Below are positions 25,185 through 33,444 of a stretch of DNA of 33,503 nucleotides, in pieces. Under the pieces are notes generated by a model. That model made no database searches, was not told the DNA's origin, and saw only the letters and a list, made by a program, of their open reading frames with translations. Origin of the DNA: Spirochaetes bacterium ADurb.Bin110 (GTDB lineage Bacteria; Spirochaetota; Spirochaetia; Treponematales; Rectinemataceae); assembly GCA_002070755.1 (NCBI GenBank), contig MWDY01000213.1, forward strand, positions 1-33,503. The letters are read 5' to 3'. Position numbers and translations under genes: made by a program. Every line of letters starts with the position of its first letter. Position 1 is the stretch's first letter.

Positions 25185-26225
25185 ATGTTTCAGAAGCCTC
25201 CCTACACGATAACAGAAAAAGCTGCGGATTTGCTCGCAAAAATAGTGGAAGCCGCCACCCGGCTCGAGCTGGGAACCGACTTCAAGCGCGACATAAGGCT
25301 CCACAGGGAGAACCGCGTACGGACAATTCATTCATCCCTTGCTATCGAAGGCAATTCTCTTTCTCTGAGTGAGGTCACTGCAGTACTTGAAGGCAAGGTA
25401 GTCGCAGGAAAGCAGACGGAGATCAAAGAAGTAAAGAATGCTTACGAAGCCTATGACAAGATTATGACGTTTGATCCTTACAATATCAATGACTTTCTTA
25501 ATGCACATAGGCTTATGACAAATGGTCTTGTGAAAGAGTCTGGCAAATTCCGCAGCGGAGACGTCGGTGTCTTTGATGGAGATACCGTCGTTCACATCGG
25601 GGCGCGCCCTCAGTTTGTCCCTCAGTTGATGGCGGACCTGTTCGCGTGGGCCAAAGAATCAGAGCTCCATCCTGTGCTCAAGAGTGCGATTGTGCATTAT
25701 GAAATCGAAACCATCCATCCTTTTGAGGACGGAAACGGGCGCATGGGACGGTTGTGGCAAACGCTCATCCTTGCAAAATGGAATCCGATCTTTGCCTGGA
25801 TACCAATGGAATCAGTACTGTACGAAAACAGGCCACACTATTACGAGGCGATTGAGCAGGCAAGAAAGGTGGACGATTCTGGAGCTTTCATTGAATTCAC
25901 GCTCTCTGCGATTCTCGATACCATCACGCTGCAAGTCGAGCACCAAGTAAAGCACCAAGTTAAGCATGCAGTCGAGCACCAAGTCGAGCTGAGCGATATT
26001 CAATATGCAGTTCTCAAATCGCTTGAGTACAAGAGCCTTTCTCGCAAAGAAATCTTTGCCGCAATCCGGCGGAATGGCGATTCACGCTCCTTCAAACGCA
26101 TCGTCGAGCCGCTCATTGCCACTGGCTTGGTCGAAATGACTGTGCCAGACAAACCAAACAGTCGCCTTCAAAAATATCGGCTCACCCACCAAGGCAAAAT
26201 GGCACTGAAAGAGAACATGCCATGA
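25185..26225 (+). CDS. Fic-domain protein with internal inhibitory motif
   Basis: A 346-residue Fic protein. The catalytic loop HPFEDGNGRMGR (178-189) is intact, so it should transfer AMP or another nucleotide moiety to a target protein. An N-terminal SLAIEG (51-56) fits the (S/T)xxxE(G/N) inhibitory helix, with Glu55 as the blocking residue, so it is a self-restrained (class II type) Fic. After the Fic core come four tandem VEHQ/VKHQ-type tetrapeptides (about 251-268), a linker, and a winged-helix-like C-terminus (LSRKEIFAAI, RSFKRIVEPLIATGLVEMT). It abuts mod and overlaps res by ATGA, so it is made with the restriction enzyme. Its target is unknown; control of Res or a toxin role is inference. 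Confidence 0.9.
   Translation: MFQKPPYTITEKAADLLAKIVEAATRLELGTDFKRDIRLHRENRVRTIHSSLAIEGNSLSLSEVTAVLEGKVVAGKQTEIKEVKNAYEAYDKIMTFDPYNINDFLNAHRLMTNGLVKESGKFRSGDVGVFDGDTVVHIGARPQFVPQLMADLFAWAKESELHPVLKSAIVHYEIETIHPFEDGNGRMGRLWQTLILAKWNPIFAWIPMESVLYENRPHYYEAIEQARKVDDSGAFIEFTLSAILDTITLQVEHQVKHQVKHAVEHQVELSDIQYAVLKSLEYKSLSRKEIFAAIRRNGDSRSFKRIVEPLIATGLVEMTVPDKPNSRLQKYRLTHQGKMALKENMP
25935..25988 (+). repeat. Tandem 12-bp repeat inside the Fic gene
   Basis: Four imperfect copies of GTCGAGCACCAA, plus a half copy, encode VEHQ-VKHQ-VKHA-VEHQ-VE between the Fic core and the C-terminal winged helix. The unit is a multiple of three, so gain or loss of copies would change linker length without breaking the frame. 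Similar QVxP-type repeats are known in the linkers of other Fic proteins. Confidence 0.85.
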
Positions 26226-29200
26226 AACTACAATTCAGACATCAAGCATTCCAGGCAGAGGCGGCAAACGCCGTCTGCGACGTGTTTGCGGGGCAACCCT
26301 ATCGTACTCCAACATACATGATCGATCCGGGGGCCGAGCCCAACATAGAGCCTGGGTATCTTGATCTCCAGCACGATTGGCACTTCTCAGGTTTTAGTAA
26401 CGCGCCTGTCTCAGTATCTGACGAGGAAGTACTAGATCATATCCGTGTCATTCAACGCGCTGGACAGATTAAGCCTTCCGAGAAACTGGAAGGCCACTAT
26501 AACCTGACCATTGAGATGGAAACCGGTGTTGGTAAAACCTACACCTACATTAAGACGATGTACGAGCTCAATAAGCGCTACGGCTGGAGCAAGTTCATCA
26601 TCGTTGTGCCAAGCGTCGCCATTAGGGAGGGCGTGTACAAATCGTTCCAGATAACCGAAGATCATTTTGCAGAAGACTATGGTAAAAAAATCCGGTACTT
26701 TATCTATAACTCAGCACAGCTTACCGAGATTGACCGCTTTGCTTCCGATAGCTCGATAAATGCGATGATTATCAATAGCCAGGCTTTTAATGCACGAGGC
26801 AAGGACGCTCGCCGTATTTCCATGAAGCTCGACGAATTCCGTTCTCGGCGTCCTATCGATATTCTGGCAAAGACAAATCCAATCCTGATAATTGATGAGC
26901 CACAATCCGTAGAAGGCGCTGTCACAAAAGAGCGGCTCAAAGAGTTTACCCCTTTGTTTACCCTCCGCTATTCGGCAACGCACCGCCCGGACAGTGTCTA
27001 CAATATGATTTATCGCCTTGATGCGCTGGAAGCCTATAATAAGAGGCTCGTTAAGAAGATAGCGGTAAAGGGTATTTCGGTATCGGGGAGCACAGCAACC
27101 GAGGGTTACGTGTATGTTCAGGGCATCAACCTTTCAAAAGGCAACCCGACCGCTACTATCGAATTTGAAGCAAAAGGCGCTTCCGGCCCTCGTAAAGTGA
27201 CGAGAATCGTCGGAGAAGGCTATAACCTTTTTGACAATTCCGGTGGCCTTGATGAGTATAAAGATGGATATATTGTACTTCGGATTGATGGCAGAGACTC
27301 TTCGGTAGAATTCACCAACGGCAAAAAGCTCTTTGCAGGAGACGTTATCGGGTTTGTCAGTGAAGACCAGTTACGCCGCATTCAAATTCGAGAAACCATT
27401 CTTTCTCATATTGAACGGGAGCAAGAGCTATTCTCCAAAAACATCAAAGTACTATCGCTCTTTTTCATAGACGAGGTTGCGAAGTACAAGCAGTACGATG
27501 AACATGGCAACGCGGTTGGCGGCCCTTATGCCAGGGTGTTTGAGGAAGAATATAAAGCCATTATGCACAGTATGCAGATCCAACTCAAGGATTCCGACGC
27601 ATATCTTCAGTACCTTCACAGTATTCCGGCTGAGCAGACGCATGCTGGTTATTTCTCTATCGATAAGAGAAGCGGGCGCATGATCGACAGTACCTTGGGC
27701 AATAGAAAAGAGCGCACCTCTGATGATGCCGATGCCTACGACCTCATCATGAAAGACAAGGAACGCCTCCTCGACCGGCGTGAGCCTGTACGCTTTATCT
27801 TTAGCCATTCCGCGTTGCGCGAAGGCTGGGACAATCCGAATGTGTTCCAGATTTGCATCTTGAAACAGAGTGGTAGTGAAGTACGCAAACGTCAGGAGGT
27901 TGGACGTGGCTTACGCCTTTCTGTCGACCAAGATGGTGAGCGTATGGACGAAAACCTGATTCCCAGGGAAGAAATCCATACTGTCAACGTGCTAACTGTT
28001 GTCGCAAACGAAAGCTACGAGAGCTTTGCCAAAGGTCTGCAGAGCGAAATTGCCGAGGCAGTTGCTGACCGTCCACGCAAGGTCGAAGCAAAGCTGTTCA
28101 CCGATGACTTTGCTGAGGATACCGCCCTTGTTATCTACGAAAGCCTTATCGAATATGGTTATGTTAAACGCGGCGAATTAACCGAGAAATTCTTTGAAGA
28201 CAAGAAAAACGACAAGATCGAATTACCGCAGGAAGCCGCGAACCGTACTGCCGATGTTATCAAGGTGCTAAATTCTGTCTACGATCCCAATGCGATCAAG
28301 CCAGAGAATGCTCGCAGCAACACTGTGCAAGTGACGCTCGACGAATCCAAGTTCAACAGTCGCGCTTTCCAGGAGTTGTGGTCGCGTATCAATCAGAAGA
28401 GTTACTACATCGTCAATTTTGATGAAAAGGAACTTGTGAGCAAGGCTATTGCAGAACTCAACGCGAAGCTGCGTGTTTCAAAGGTCTATTTCAAGGTCGA
28501 AAAAGGCGAGCAGGTAAGGACGATCGAATCCAAGACGCAACTAGTAGAAGGTGCTGCCTTTGTACGCGCAGAAGTGGCGCGGACGCCAGCCATGCCCTAC
28601 ACGGTTATGAAAGCGAGCAATTCGGTCCGTTATGACCTCGTCGGCAAAATCGTGGCAGAAACAGGGCTAACCAGAAGGGCTGTCGTCGCCATTCTAAAGG
28701 GTATTCAAAGGGTTGTTTTCGATCAATTTAGCGATAACCCCGAAGAGTTTATCATTCGCGTGGCAAAAATCATCAATGAACAAAAAGCGACGGTGATTAT
28801 CGAACACATCACTTATGACAAGCTAACAGCTATGTACGGCAGCGATATATTTACGGAACCAGAGTTGAAAAAGGCGACATTGGGTGTCAACGCCATGGAA
28901 GCAAAGCGCCATTTGTATGATTATGTCCTCTACGACTCCCAAAATGAGCAGAAGTTCGCCAGTGCGCTGGAAGCACATGCCCACGAAGTAGCGGTCTATG
29001 TCAAACTCCCGAAAAGCTTCTATATCGCTACTCCCGTCGGCAAATACAGCCCGGACTGGGCAATTGCATTTTACGAAGGCACCGTAAAGCATATCTATTT
29101 TGTCGCGGAAACGAAAGGCGACATGGCAACGTTGGAACTCCGTGAGATCGAAAAAACAAAAGCTCACTGTGCCCGCGAGCATTTCCGCGCCATCAGCGGC

Positions 29201-29263
29201 GAAAATGTAAAGTACGAGGTGGTCGACAGCTACGATAAGCTTTGGGAAATTGTGAGCAAATAG
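26222..29263 (+). CDS. res: Type III restriction helicase-nuclease (Res)
   Basis: A 1013-residue restriction subunit. A superfamily 2 helicase core has Walker A TGVGKT (101-106), the type III-specific DEPQ box (225-228), motif III YSATHRP and the late motifs HSALREGWDNPNVFQI and RQEVGRGLRL. The C-terminal nuclease has PD (944-945) and ETK (963-965), a PD-(D/E)xK active site. With Mod it forms the ATP-dependent complex that cuts DNA after two head-to-head unmodified sites. All key residues are present, so the enzyme should be active. The ATG lies within the ATGA overlap with the Fic gene. It is the last gene of the cluster; no clear terminator follows within 100 bases. Confidence 0.94.
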   Translation: MKLQFRHQAFQAEAANAVCDVFAGQPYRTPTYMIDPGAEPNIEPGYLDLQHDWHFSGFSNAPVSVSDEEVLDHIRVIQRAGQIKPSEKLEGHYNLTIEMETGVGKTYTYIKTMYELNKRYGWSKFIIVVPSVAIREGVYKSFQITEDHFAEDYGKKIRYFIYNSAQLTEIDRFASDSSINAMIINSQAFNARGKDARRISMKLDEFRSRRPIDILAKTNPILIIDEPQSVEGAVTKERLKEFTPLFTLRYSATHRPDSVYNMIYRLDALEAYNKRLVKKIAVKGISVSGSTATEGYVYVQGINLSKGNPTATIEFEAKGASGPRKVTRIVGEGYNLFDNSGGLDEYKDGYIVLRIDGRDSSVEFTNGKKLFAGDVIGFVSEDQLRRIQIRETILSHIEREQELFSKNIKVLSLFFIDEVAKYKQYDEHGNAVGGPYARVFEEEYKAIMHSMQIQLKDSDAYLQYLHSIPAEQTHAGYFSIDKRSGRMIDSTLGNRKERTSDDADAYDLIMKDKERLLDRREPVRFIFSHSALREGWDNPNVFQICILKQSGSEVRKRQEVGRGLRLSVDQDGERMDENLIPREEIHTVNVLTVVANESYESFAKGLQSEIAEAVADRPRKVEAKLFTDDFAEDTALVIYESLIEYGYVKRGELTEKFFEDKKNDKIELPQEAANRTADVIKVLNSVYDPNAIKPENARSNTVQVTLDESKFNSRAFQELWSRINQKSYYIVNFDEKELVSKAIAELNAKLRVSKVYFKVEKGEQVRTIESKTQLVEGAAFVRAEVARTPAMPYTVMKASNSVRYDLVGKIVAETGLTRRAVVAILKGIQRVVFDQFSDNPEEFIIRVAKIINEQKATVIIEHITYDKLTAMYGSDIFTEPELKKATLGVNAMEAKRHLYDYVLYDSQNEQKFASALEAHAHEVAVYVKLPKSFYIATPVGKYSPDWAIAFYEGTVKHIYFVAETKGDMATLELREIEKTKAHCAREHFRAISGENVKYEVVDSYDKLWEIVSK

Positions 29264-29352
29264 AGGCTCCTGGCAAGCGAGGGGTTGTTGGGAAAGGTCC
29301 TGAGGATTATAGCTCTGGAGTATCGATCCTTAATATCGCTTGGGAATATTGC

Positions 29353-29380
29353 TTGACACAGTAAAGCGGCACACTACACT
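29353..29380 (+). promoter_or_regulatory. Candidate promoter of the hydroxyacyl-CoA dehydrogenase gene
   Basis: TTGACA (29353-29358) and TACACT (29375-29380) are spaced by 16 bases, about 80 bases before the ATG. A second TTGACA at 29406 has only a poor -10 (TGTGTA at 17 bases). Either could give the gene its own transcript, separate from the defence cluster. Confidence 0.5.
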
Positions 29381-29460
29381 TGATATCATCAGAAGCAAAA
29401 ATTTATTGACAGCATGTCGAGTAAACCATGTGTATCTATCCTGGCAGAAGGAGCAATTCA

Positions 29461-30378
29461 ATGGAACTGAAAGATATCAGCAAAGTATTGATTGTTGGTG
29501 CAGGGACGATGGGCCAACAGATTGCCTTCCAATGTGCTGCTCATGGCTACGGAGTCACTATCTACGACGTTAATGCGTTCGCCTTGGCAGTGGGTCTGCA
29601 TCGGCTCTCCGCCTACGCCGACGAGCTCGTGGCCGGCGGCTACATGGATAGGCAAACTGCCGAAAAAGCCGTTACGCAAATTGCTGCCACGACCGACGAG
29701 ACGGATGCGGCCCACGAAGCGGACCTGCTCAGCGAATCGATTCCGGAAGATCCTGCCCTCAAGAGAAAGGTATTTGCCCGATTCAACGAGCTGTGCCCTA
29801 GCAGAACGATTTTTACCACCAATACATCCATGCTGATTCCGTCGGTTATCGCCGAATCCACCGGCCGGCCCGAGCGATTCCTCGCGTTTCATTTTCACCA
29901 GCCCGTCTGGGTCGGGAATGTGGCCGACATTATGCCCCATCCCGGAACCGCAACGGAAATTGTAAAGCTGGTCCGCGCTTTCGCCCGCTCCATCAATCAG
30001 ATACCCATGGTGCTCCGCAAGGAAAATCACGGGTATGTTTTTAACGCCATGTACGGCTCTCTGAATTGTGCTGCGATTGCCTTGGTCGCCAATGGCGTCG
30101 CGTCGGTTTACGATGTGGATCGCGCCTGGATGGGAATCATGAAAATGCCCATCGGACCCCTTGGCATGCTGGATAATGTCGGCCTGGATACGGTGTTGCA
30201 CATCTCGGAAACATCGAACGTCGACGGCAAGGACGAGCAGAACCGCACAAACATTGAATTCTTGAAAAAGGAGTACATTGACAAAGGTTGGCTGGGCACA
30301 AAAACTGGCCGAGGGTTCTATACCTATCCCAACCCTGTATACCAGGATCCAAATTTTCTGCTGGTCGATGAGAACTGA
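29461..30378 (+). CDS. 3-hydroxyacyl-CoA dehydrogenase family protein
   Basis: A 305-residue NAD-dependent dehydrogenase. The N-terminal Rossmann fold has the dinucleotide loop VGAGTMGQQIAFQCA (12-26). The conserved catalytic histidine lies in FLAFHFHQPVW, and the C-terminal domain has GYVFNAMYGSL and MPIGPLGMLDNVGLDTVL, as in 3-hydroxyacyl/3-hydroxybutyryl-CoA dehydrogenases. The divergent FHFHQPVW box, where classic enzymes have HFFNP, places it in a side branch, so the substrate may be another hydroxy-acid thioester or hydroxyacid. The ATG at 29461 has AGAAGGAG at good spacing. No other fatty-acid or butyrate genes are nearby. Confidence 0.85.
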   Translation: MELKDISKVLIVGAGTMGQQIAFQCAAHGYGVTIYDVNAFALAVGLHRLSAYADELVAGGYMDRQTAEKAVTQIAATTDETDAAHEADLLSESIPEDPALKRKVFARFNELCPSRTIFTTNTSMLIPSVIAESTGRPERFLAFHFHQPVWVGNVADIMPHPGTATEIVKLVRAFARSINQIPMVLRKENHGYVFNAMYGSLNCAAIALVANGVASVYDVDRAWMGIMKMPIGPLGMLDNVGLDTVLHISETSNVDGKDEQNRTNIEFLKKEYIDKGWLGTKTGRGFYTYPNPVYQDPNFLLVDEN

Positions 30379-30539
30379 ATGAAACCATCTTGTTGATTCT
30401 GAGTTATCTTGTTACTCTTATTCTGTCATTTTGCTCTATCATCAGCTTCCGGATCTTTGTTTCTTTGTCCCCAAGCTCCAATCGACCATCTGTCCAAAGA
30501 TCACTGCACGTGCCGCTGCCAGCAGTTTTCTAGACCATA

Positions 30540-30935
30540 ACAAATGCAAGGTGCTGGGGTGACCATTCTGTCTGACCACTTCACCTCAACTGCGCGCACA
30601 GGCTTTTGGTTGAGCGCCTTCATTTCTACGAGATCGACTTCGAGATCTTTGCCTTCCTTCAAGCGCGCACAGGAGAGAGAACTGTGCAGGCCTTGCGCAT
30701 GGAGCCATTGCGCCCATATCGACGTCTCTGCAAGGTTCCCAACGGATAGGAGTCGACCAGGGACTTCAGACGAACCCTCTAATCCTTATCGATACGGCTA
30801 TGTTTTTTCCTCATCGCCTATGCTGCGGCTGGCGTACCACCACGGGTTATCTAACGAAAAGCGCCGCAGTACTTCTTGTGAGGGTATTTCAAGCGATGCT
30901 TTTATAGTGTAGTTTCCTGGTACTTGTTTTGTCAT
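30540..30935 (-). pseudogene. DUF4143-type AAA ATPase relic
   Basis: One minus-strand frame from an ATG at 30935 reads IPSQEVLRRFSLDNPWWY, the usual N-terminus of ATP-binding DUF4143 proteins. It crosses two stops, then reads VGNLAETSIWAQWLH, SCARLKEGKDLEVDLVEM and [10 protein letters not shown], the C-terminal nuclease-like part of the same family. The ATPase core, normally some 300 residues, is missing. The two ends are still in the same frame. Confidence 0.7.
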
Positions 30936-31080
30936 AATACCTGGATTCCCGCACATTTATACCAAACGCGGGCGCATGGATTGAGCCAAGCATTATCAAG
31001 GACTTATCCCATAGCGAATGACAATTTTAGAGCCCGAAAATCTAATGGCTCAGCAATCAGACTATCCGCAGGCAGAGTTT

Positions 31081-31269
31081 TTACTGGACCTTTTTAGTTG
31101 CTGGCATAGAGCGCGGGTTGGGAGCCTTTACGACGAAGAACTCCAGAGTCTCGCTGCCTTCGTTGCGGATGTCCATTTTGGTGTGATTGATGTTTATATG
31201 TTCATCATCGATTATTTTTTCCATGATGAAATCATCGGTGTCGGCAAACTGGTACACTTTCTCGATCAT
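31081..31269 (-). pseudogene. Shortened cupin-domain gene
   Basis: An open frame of 62 codons starts at an ATG with GGAG upstream. The first half, IEKVYQFADTDDFIMEKIIDDEHININH, is the start of a small cupin protein. The second half, TKMDIRNEGSETLEFFVVKAP, is its last strand. About 45 residues with the central barrel strands and the metal-binding histidines are absent. The frame is still open, so a small peptide may be made, but it cannot fold as a cupin. Confidence 0.6.
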
Positions 31270-31283
31270 GCCGATTGCTCCAA

Positions 31284-31589
31284 CTTGCAAAAATCTGCTT
31301 TGGCTTTCCTGCTCAAAATGAATTTATGATGATGTTACGAGCCAAGGTCCTTCGCAGTGATCCATCGCTCTGGCAAAGAGCATGGCCTTAGCCATGGCAT
31401 AGTCGACTGCTTCGATCAGCACGAGATAGTCATGCGAGAATTAAGCGGCTGTCTTGCCTTCTGGCAATTCCAGGATCGATCCAGACTTGACTCTTTCCAC
31501 CTTCAAAAATCCCATATATTAGATAATTTTCTTCATCAACAGCTGTCAATGCCCTTCTTGCAACAGTCTATTTTGGCTTTTCTGCCCAA
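31284..31589. repeat. Imperfect 33-bp direct repeat pair
   Basis: The segment 31284-31316 (starting CTTGCAAAAATCTGCTTTGG) and the segment 31557-31589 (starting CTTGCAACAGTCTATTTTGG) agree at 27 of 33 positions in the same orientation. They bracket about 240 bases without an intact gene, which on the minus strand contain only a short coherent stretch (YAMAKAMLFARAMDHCEGPW) that I do not recognise. This may be a duplicated gene start or the traces of an excised element. Confidence 0.5.
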
Positions 31590-31611
31590 GAAAAGACTAT
31601 AATCAATCGAT

Positions 31612-33441
31612 CTAATCTGCAAAGCTAATACCCTCAGGGCCAATAATCGCGTTGATTGATCTAAGTCGGGCTGGGTCGATTTTTAGCTCTCTATTGAATG
31701 TAAGCAAGCCGTTTGTTTCATTGTATACGTCGTAAAGTTGCGTATAGCAATATCCACTAAACAGATCGGAGACCACAATGTCTCGCGTATATTCTTCGAT
31801 CAGATCAATTATCGAATTGCAGTCTCGATTGGTGTACCATCCAAATCCGCCGTATTCGCTAAGAAGTATCTTTTTTCTCTTTCTGCAATCGATATCTCTG
31901 CTAGTTGAGGGGGCTCGCAGGAATATCGGACGCGTTTTGGTGGATACCCAATCGAACAAATAGAATGCCAACACCTTCCATTTTGAAAATCCAAACAAAA
32001 TTCGCTGGTCATTTTCCGCTATTTTCTGATAGATCATTCGCGCAAGAGATGCGCTGCCTAGATAATGGTGGAAATCGACTATATCTGTATCGATGTGCTC
32101 CCATCCACTATTATCGATTATAGGACGAGAAGGGTCGAGTTTTCTCGTCATTGTGATCATTTTCCTTACAAATTTATCGGTTCTGGAGTTCTTCTTGTAG
32201 ATTCCCCAGATTCCCCATGTTTCGTTGAATAGGATTCTGAAGATACAAGAAGGGTGCCCTGTATCTCTTTTGATAAGCTCCTTCAGTTCCTGCTCATATG
32301 CCCTAAATCCCCTTCTGGAGGGCAAATAGAACGAGGGCATTTCAAAACTCGTGAATATTCCAATTTTGTCGCACAGGAACTGGAAATATGGACTTTCGAC
32401 TTTTTCATGGATTCGGGCACCATTATAGCCCATCATCTTGAGATTAAGGATGTCGTTTTGAATGATCTCCTTATTCTCTGGTGTATATGCTCCTTTTGGA
32501 TAATATCCCTGAGCGAGCGCCATTCTTAGAAAGCATTTCTTGCCATTTATAAGAAAAGAACCATCGCTGTCGATATGCACGCTTCGCAGGCCAAAATAGC
32601 TCTCGACTGTATCGATGCATTGTTGCTCTCTGTACAAATCATATCGGATTCGGTAAAGGGCCGGATTATCCGGCGACCACAATGTGGCTTTTATCTCGGG
32701 AAAAGAACACTGAAAATGAAACTCTCCTGTATTGTTCATTTTGATCGGATGTAAGTCGATAATATCGCCATTGGGTGAGACTATTTCAATGTGAAGAGAA
32801 TACTCGGCAATCTCAAGGTTTTCTGGGAAATCATCATCTAGCAGCGATGTTTGTATTCTCCCTCTAAGGATATCTGCATCGAAATCAGGATTCAATTCTC
32901 CATGCCTAAGATATACAGGGTCTACAATTTCCATCCAAATATTCTGCCATAACCCAGATATTCCTTTATACCACACATAGAAAGGCTTTCTAAGAAATGT
33001 CTGCTTTCCTCTAACTTGGAAGGGGCTATGGGAGTCTCGTACTATCAACTCGATTTTATTTGTGCCTTTATGAAGGGCTTCTGTGATATCAAAGGCAAAT
33101 GATGAATAGCCTCCGACATGTCTTCCCACTTCGCTATGATTGACAAATATTTTCGTCGAATAATCGCATGCGCCGACATTGAGGATGAATCTTTTCTTTT
33201 TATCTAGCTCTGTTATTTCTAATGATTTCGAGTATTTGAATGTTCCCTTGTCTAGGAAATGTACGCCAGACAATTGACTACCGACTGGATAGGGTACCTG
33301 AATTGAGCTTTTTTCCCTTTTGTGTTCTATAGTCCATTTTCCATCGAGAGAAATCCATGTTCGGCGTGCCCAGGAGGGGTTGGGATGATCTTCGAAAATC
33401 GAATTGTTCCCTATAGATGAGAAATCTACGGCCCGATTCAT
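31612..33441 (-). CDS. Family 2 glycoside hydrolase
   Basis: A 609-residue GH2 enzyme (beta-galactosidase/beta-glucuronidase/beta-mannosidase group) without a signal peptide, so intracellular. Order of domains: sugar-binding jelly-roll (SLDGKWTIEHKR, FILNVGACDYSTKIFVNHSEV, RDSHSPFQVRGKQ), immunoglobulin-like domain (LWSPDNPALYRIRYDLY, YFGLRSVHID), and barrel (INGKKCFLRMALAQGYYPKG, NLKMMGYNGARIHEK). The acid/base glutamate is in FNETWG (Glu near 407), and the nucleophile is probably the glutamate in LSEYGGFG (near 529). AAAGGA lies before the ATG. It starts three bases after the stop of an ABC sugar permease gene, so it acts on an imported glycoside. Exact sugar specificity cannot be read. Confidence 0.9.
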   Translation of the reverse strand: MNRAVDFSSIGNNSIFEDHPNPSWARRTWISLDGKWTIEHKREKSSIQVPYPVGSQLSGVHFLDKGTFKYSKSLEITELDKKKRFILNVGACDYSTKIFVNHSEVGRHVGGYSSFAFDITEALHKGTNKIELIVRDSHSPFQVRGKQTFLRKPFYVWYKGISGLWQNIWMEIVDPVYLRHGELNPDFDADILRGRIQTSLLDDDFPENLEIAEYSLHIEIVSPNGDIIDLHPIKMNNTGEFHFQCSFPEIKATLWSPDNPALYRIRYDLYREQQCIDTVESYFGLRSVHIDSDGSFLINGKKCFLRMALAQGYYPKGAYTPENKEIIQNDILNLKMMGYNGARIHEKVESPYFQFLCDKIGIFTSFEMPSFYLPSRRGFRAYEQELKELIKRDTGHPSCIFRILFNETWGIWGIYKKNSRTDKFVRKMITMTRKLDPSRPIIDNSGWEHIDTDIVDFHHYLGSASLARMIYQKIAENDQRILFGFSKWKVLAFYLFDWVSTKTRPIFLRAPSTSRDIDCRKRKKILLSEYGGFGWYTNRDCNSIIDLIEEYTRDIVVSDLFSGYCYTQLYDVYNETNGLLTFNRELKIDPARLRSINAIIGPEGISFAD

Positions 33442-33444
33442 GAT

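Noticed and set aside
25935..25988. Possible CRISPR-like array from regularly spaced repeats
   Set aside because: The 12-bp units are directly tandem, have no spacers and lie within the reading frame of the Fic gene.
18542..29263. Identification of the defence cluster as BREX or DISARM
   Set aside because: No PglZ, BrxC, DrmA or DrmB homologue is present. The Mod/Res motifs (DPPYNTG, DEPQ, PD-ETK) point to type III restriction-modification.
29458..30201. A 247-codon open frame on the minus strand opposite the hydroxyacyl-CoA dehydrogenase
   Set aside because: It lies fully antisense to a gene with clear family motifs and a ribosome site. Its translation has no recognisable domain and arises from codon bias of the real gene.
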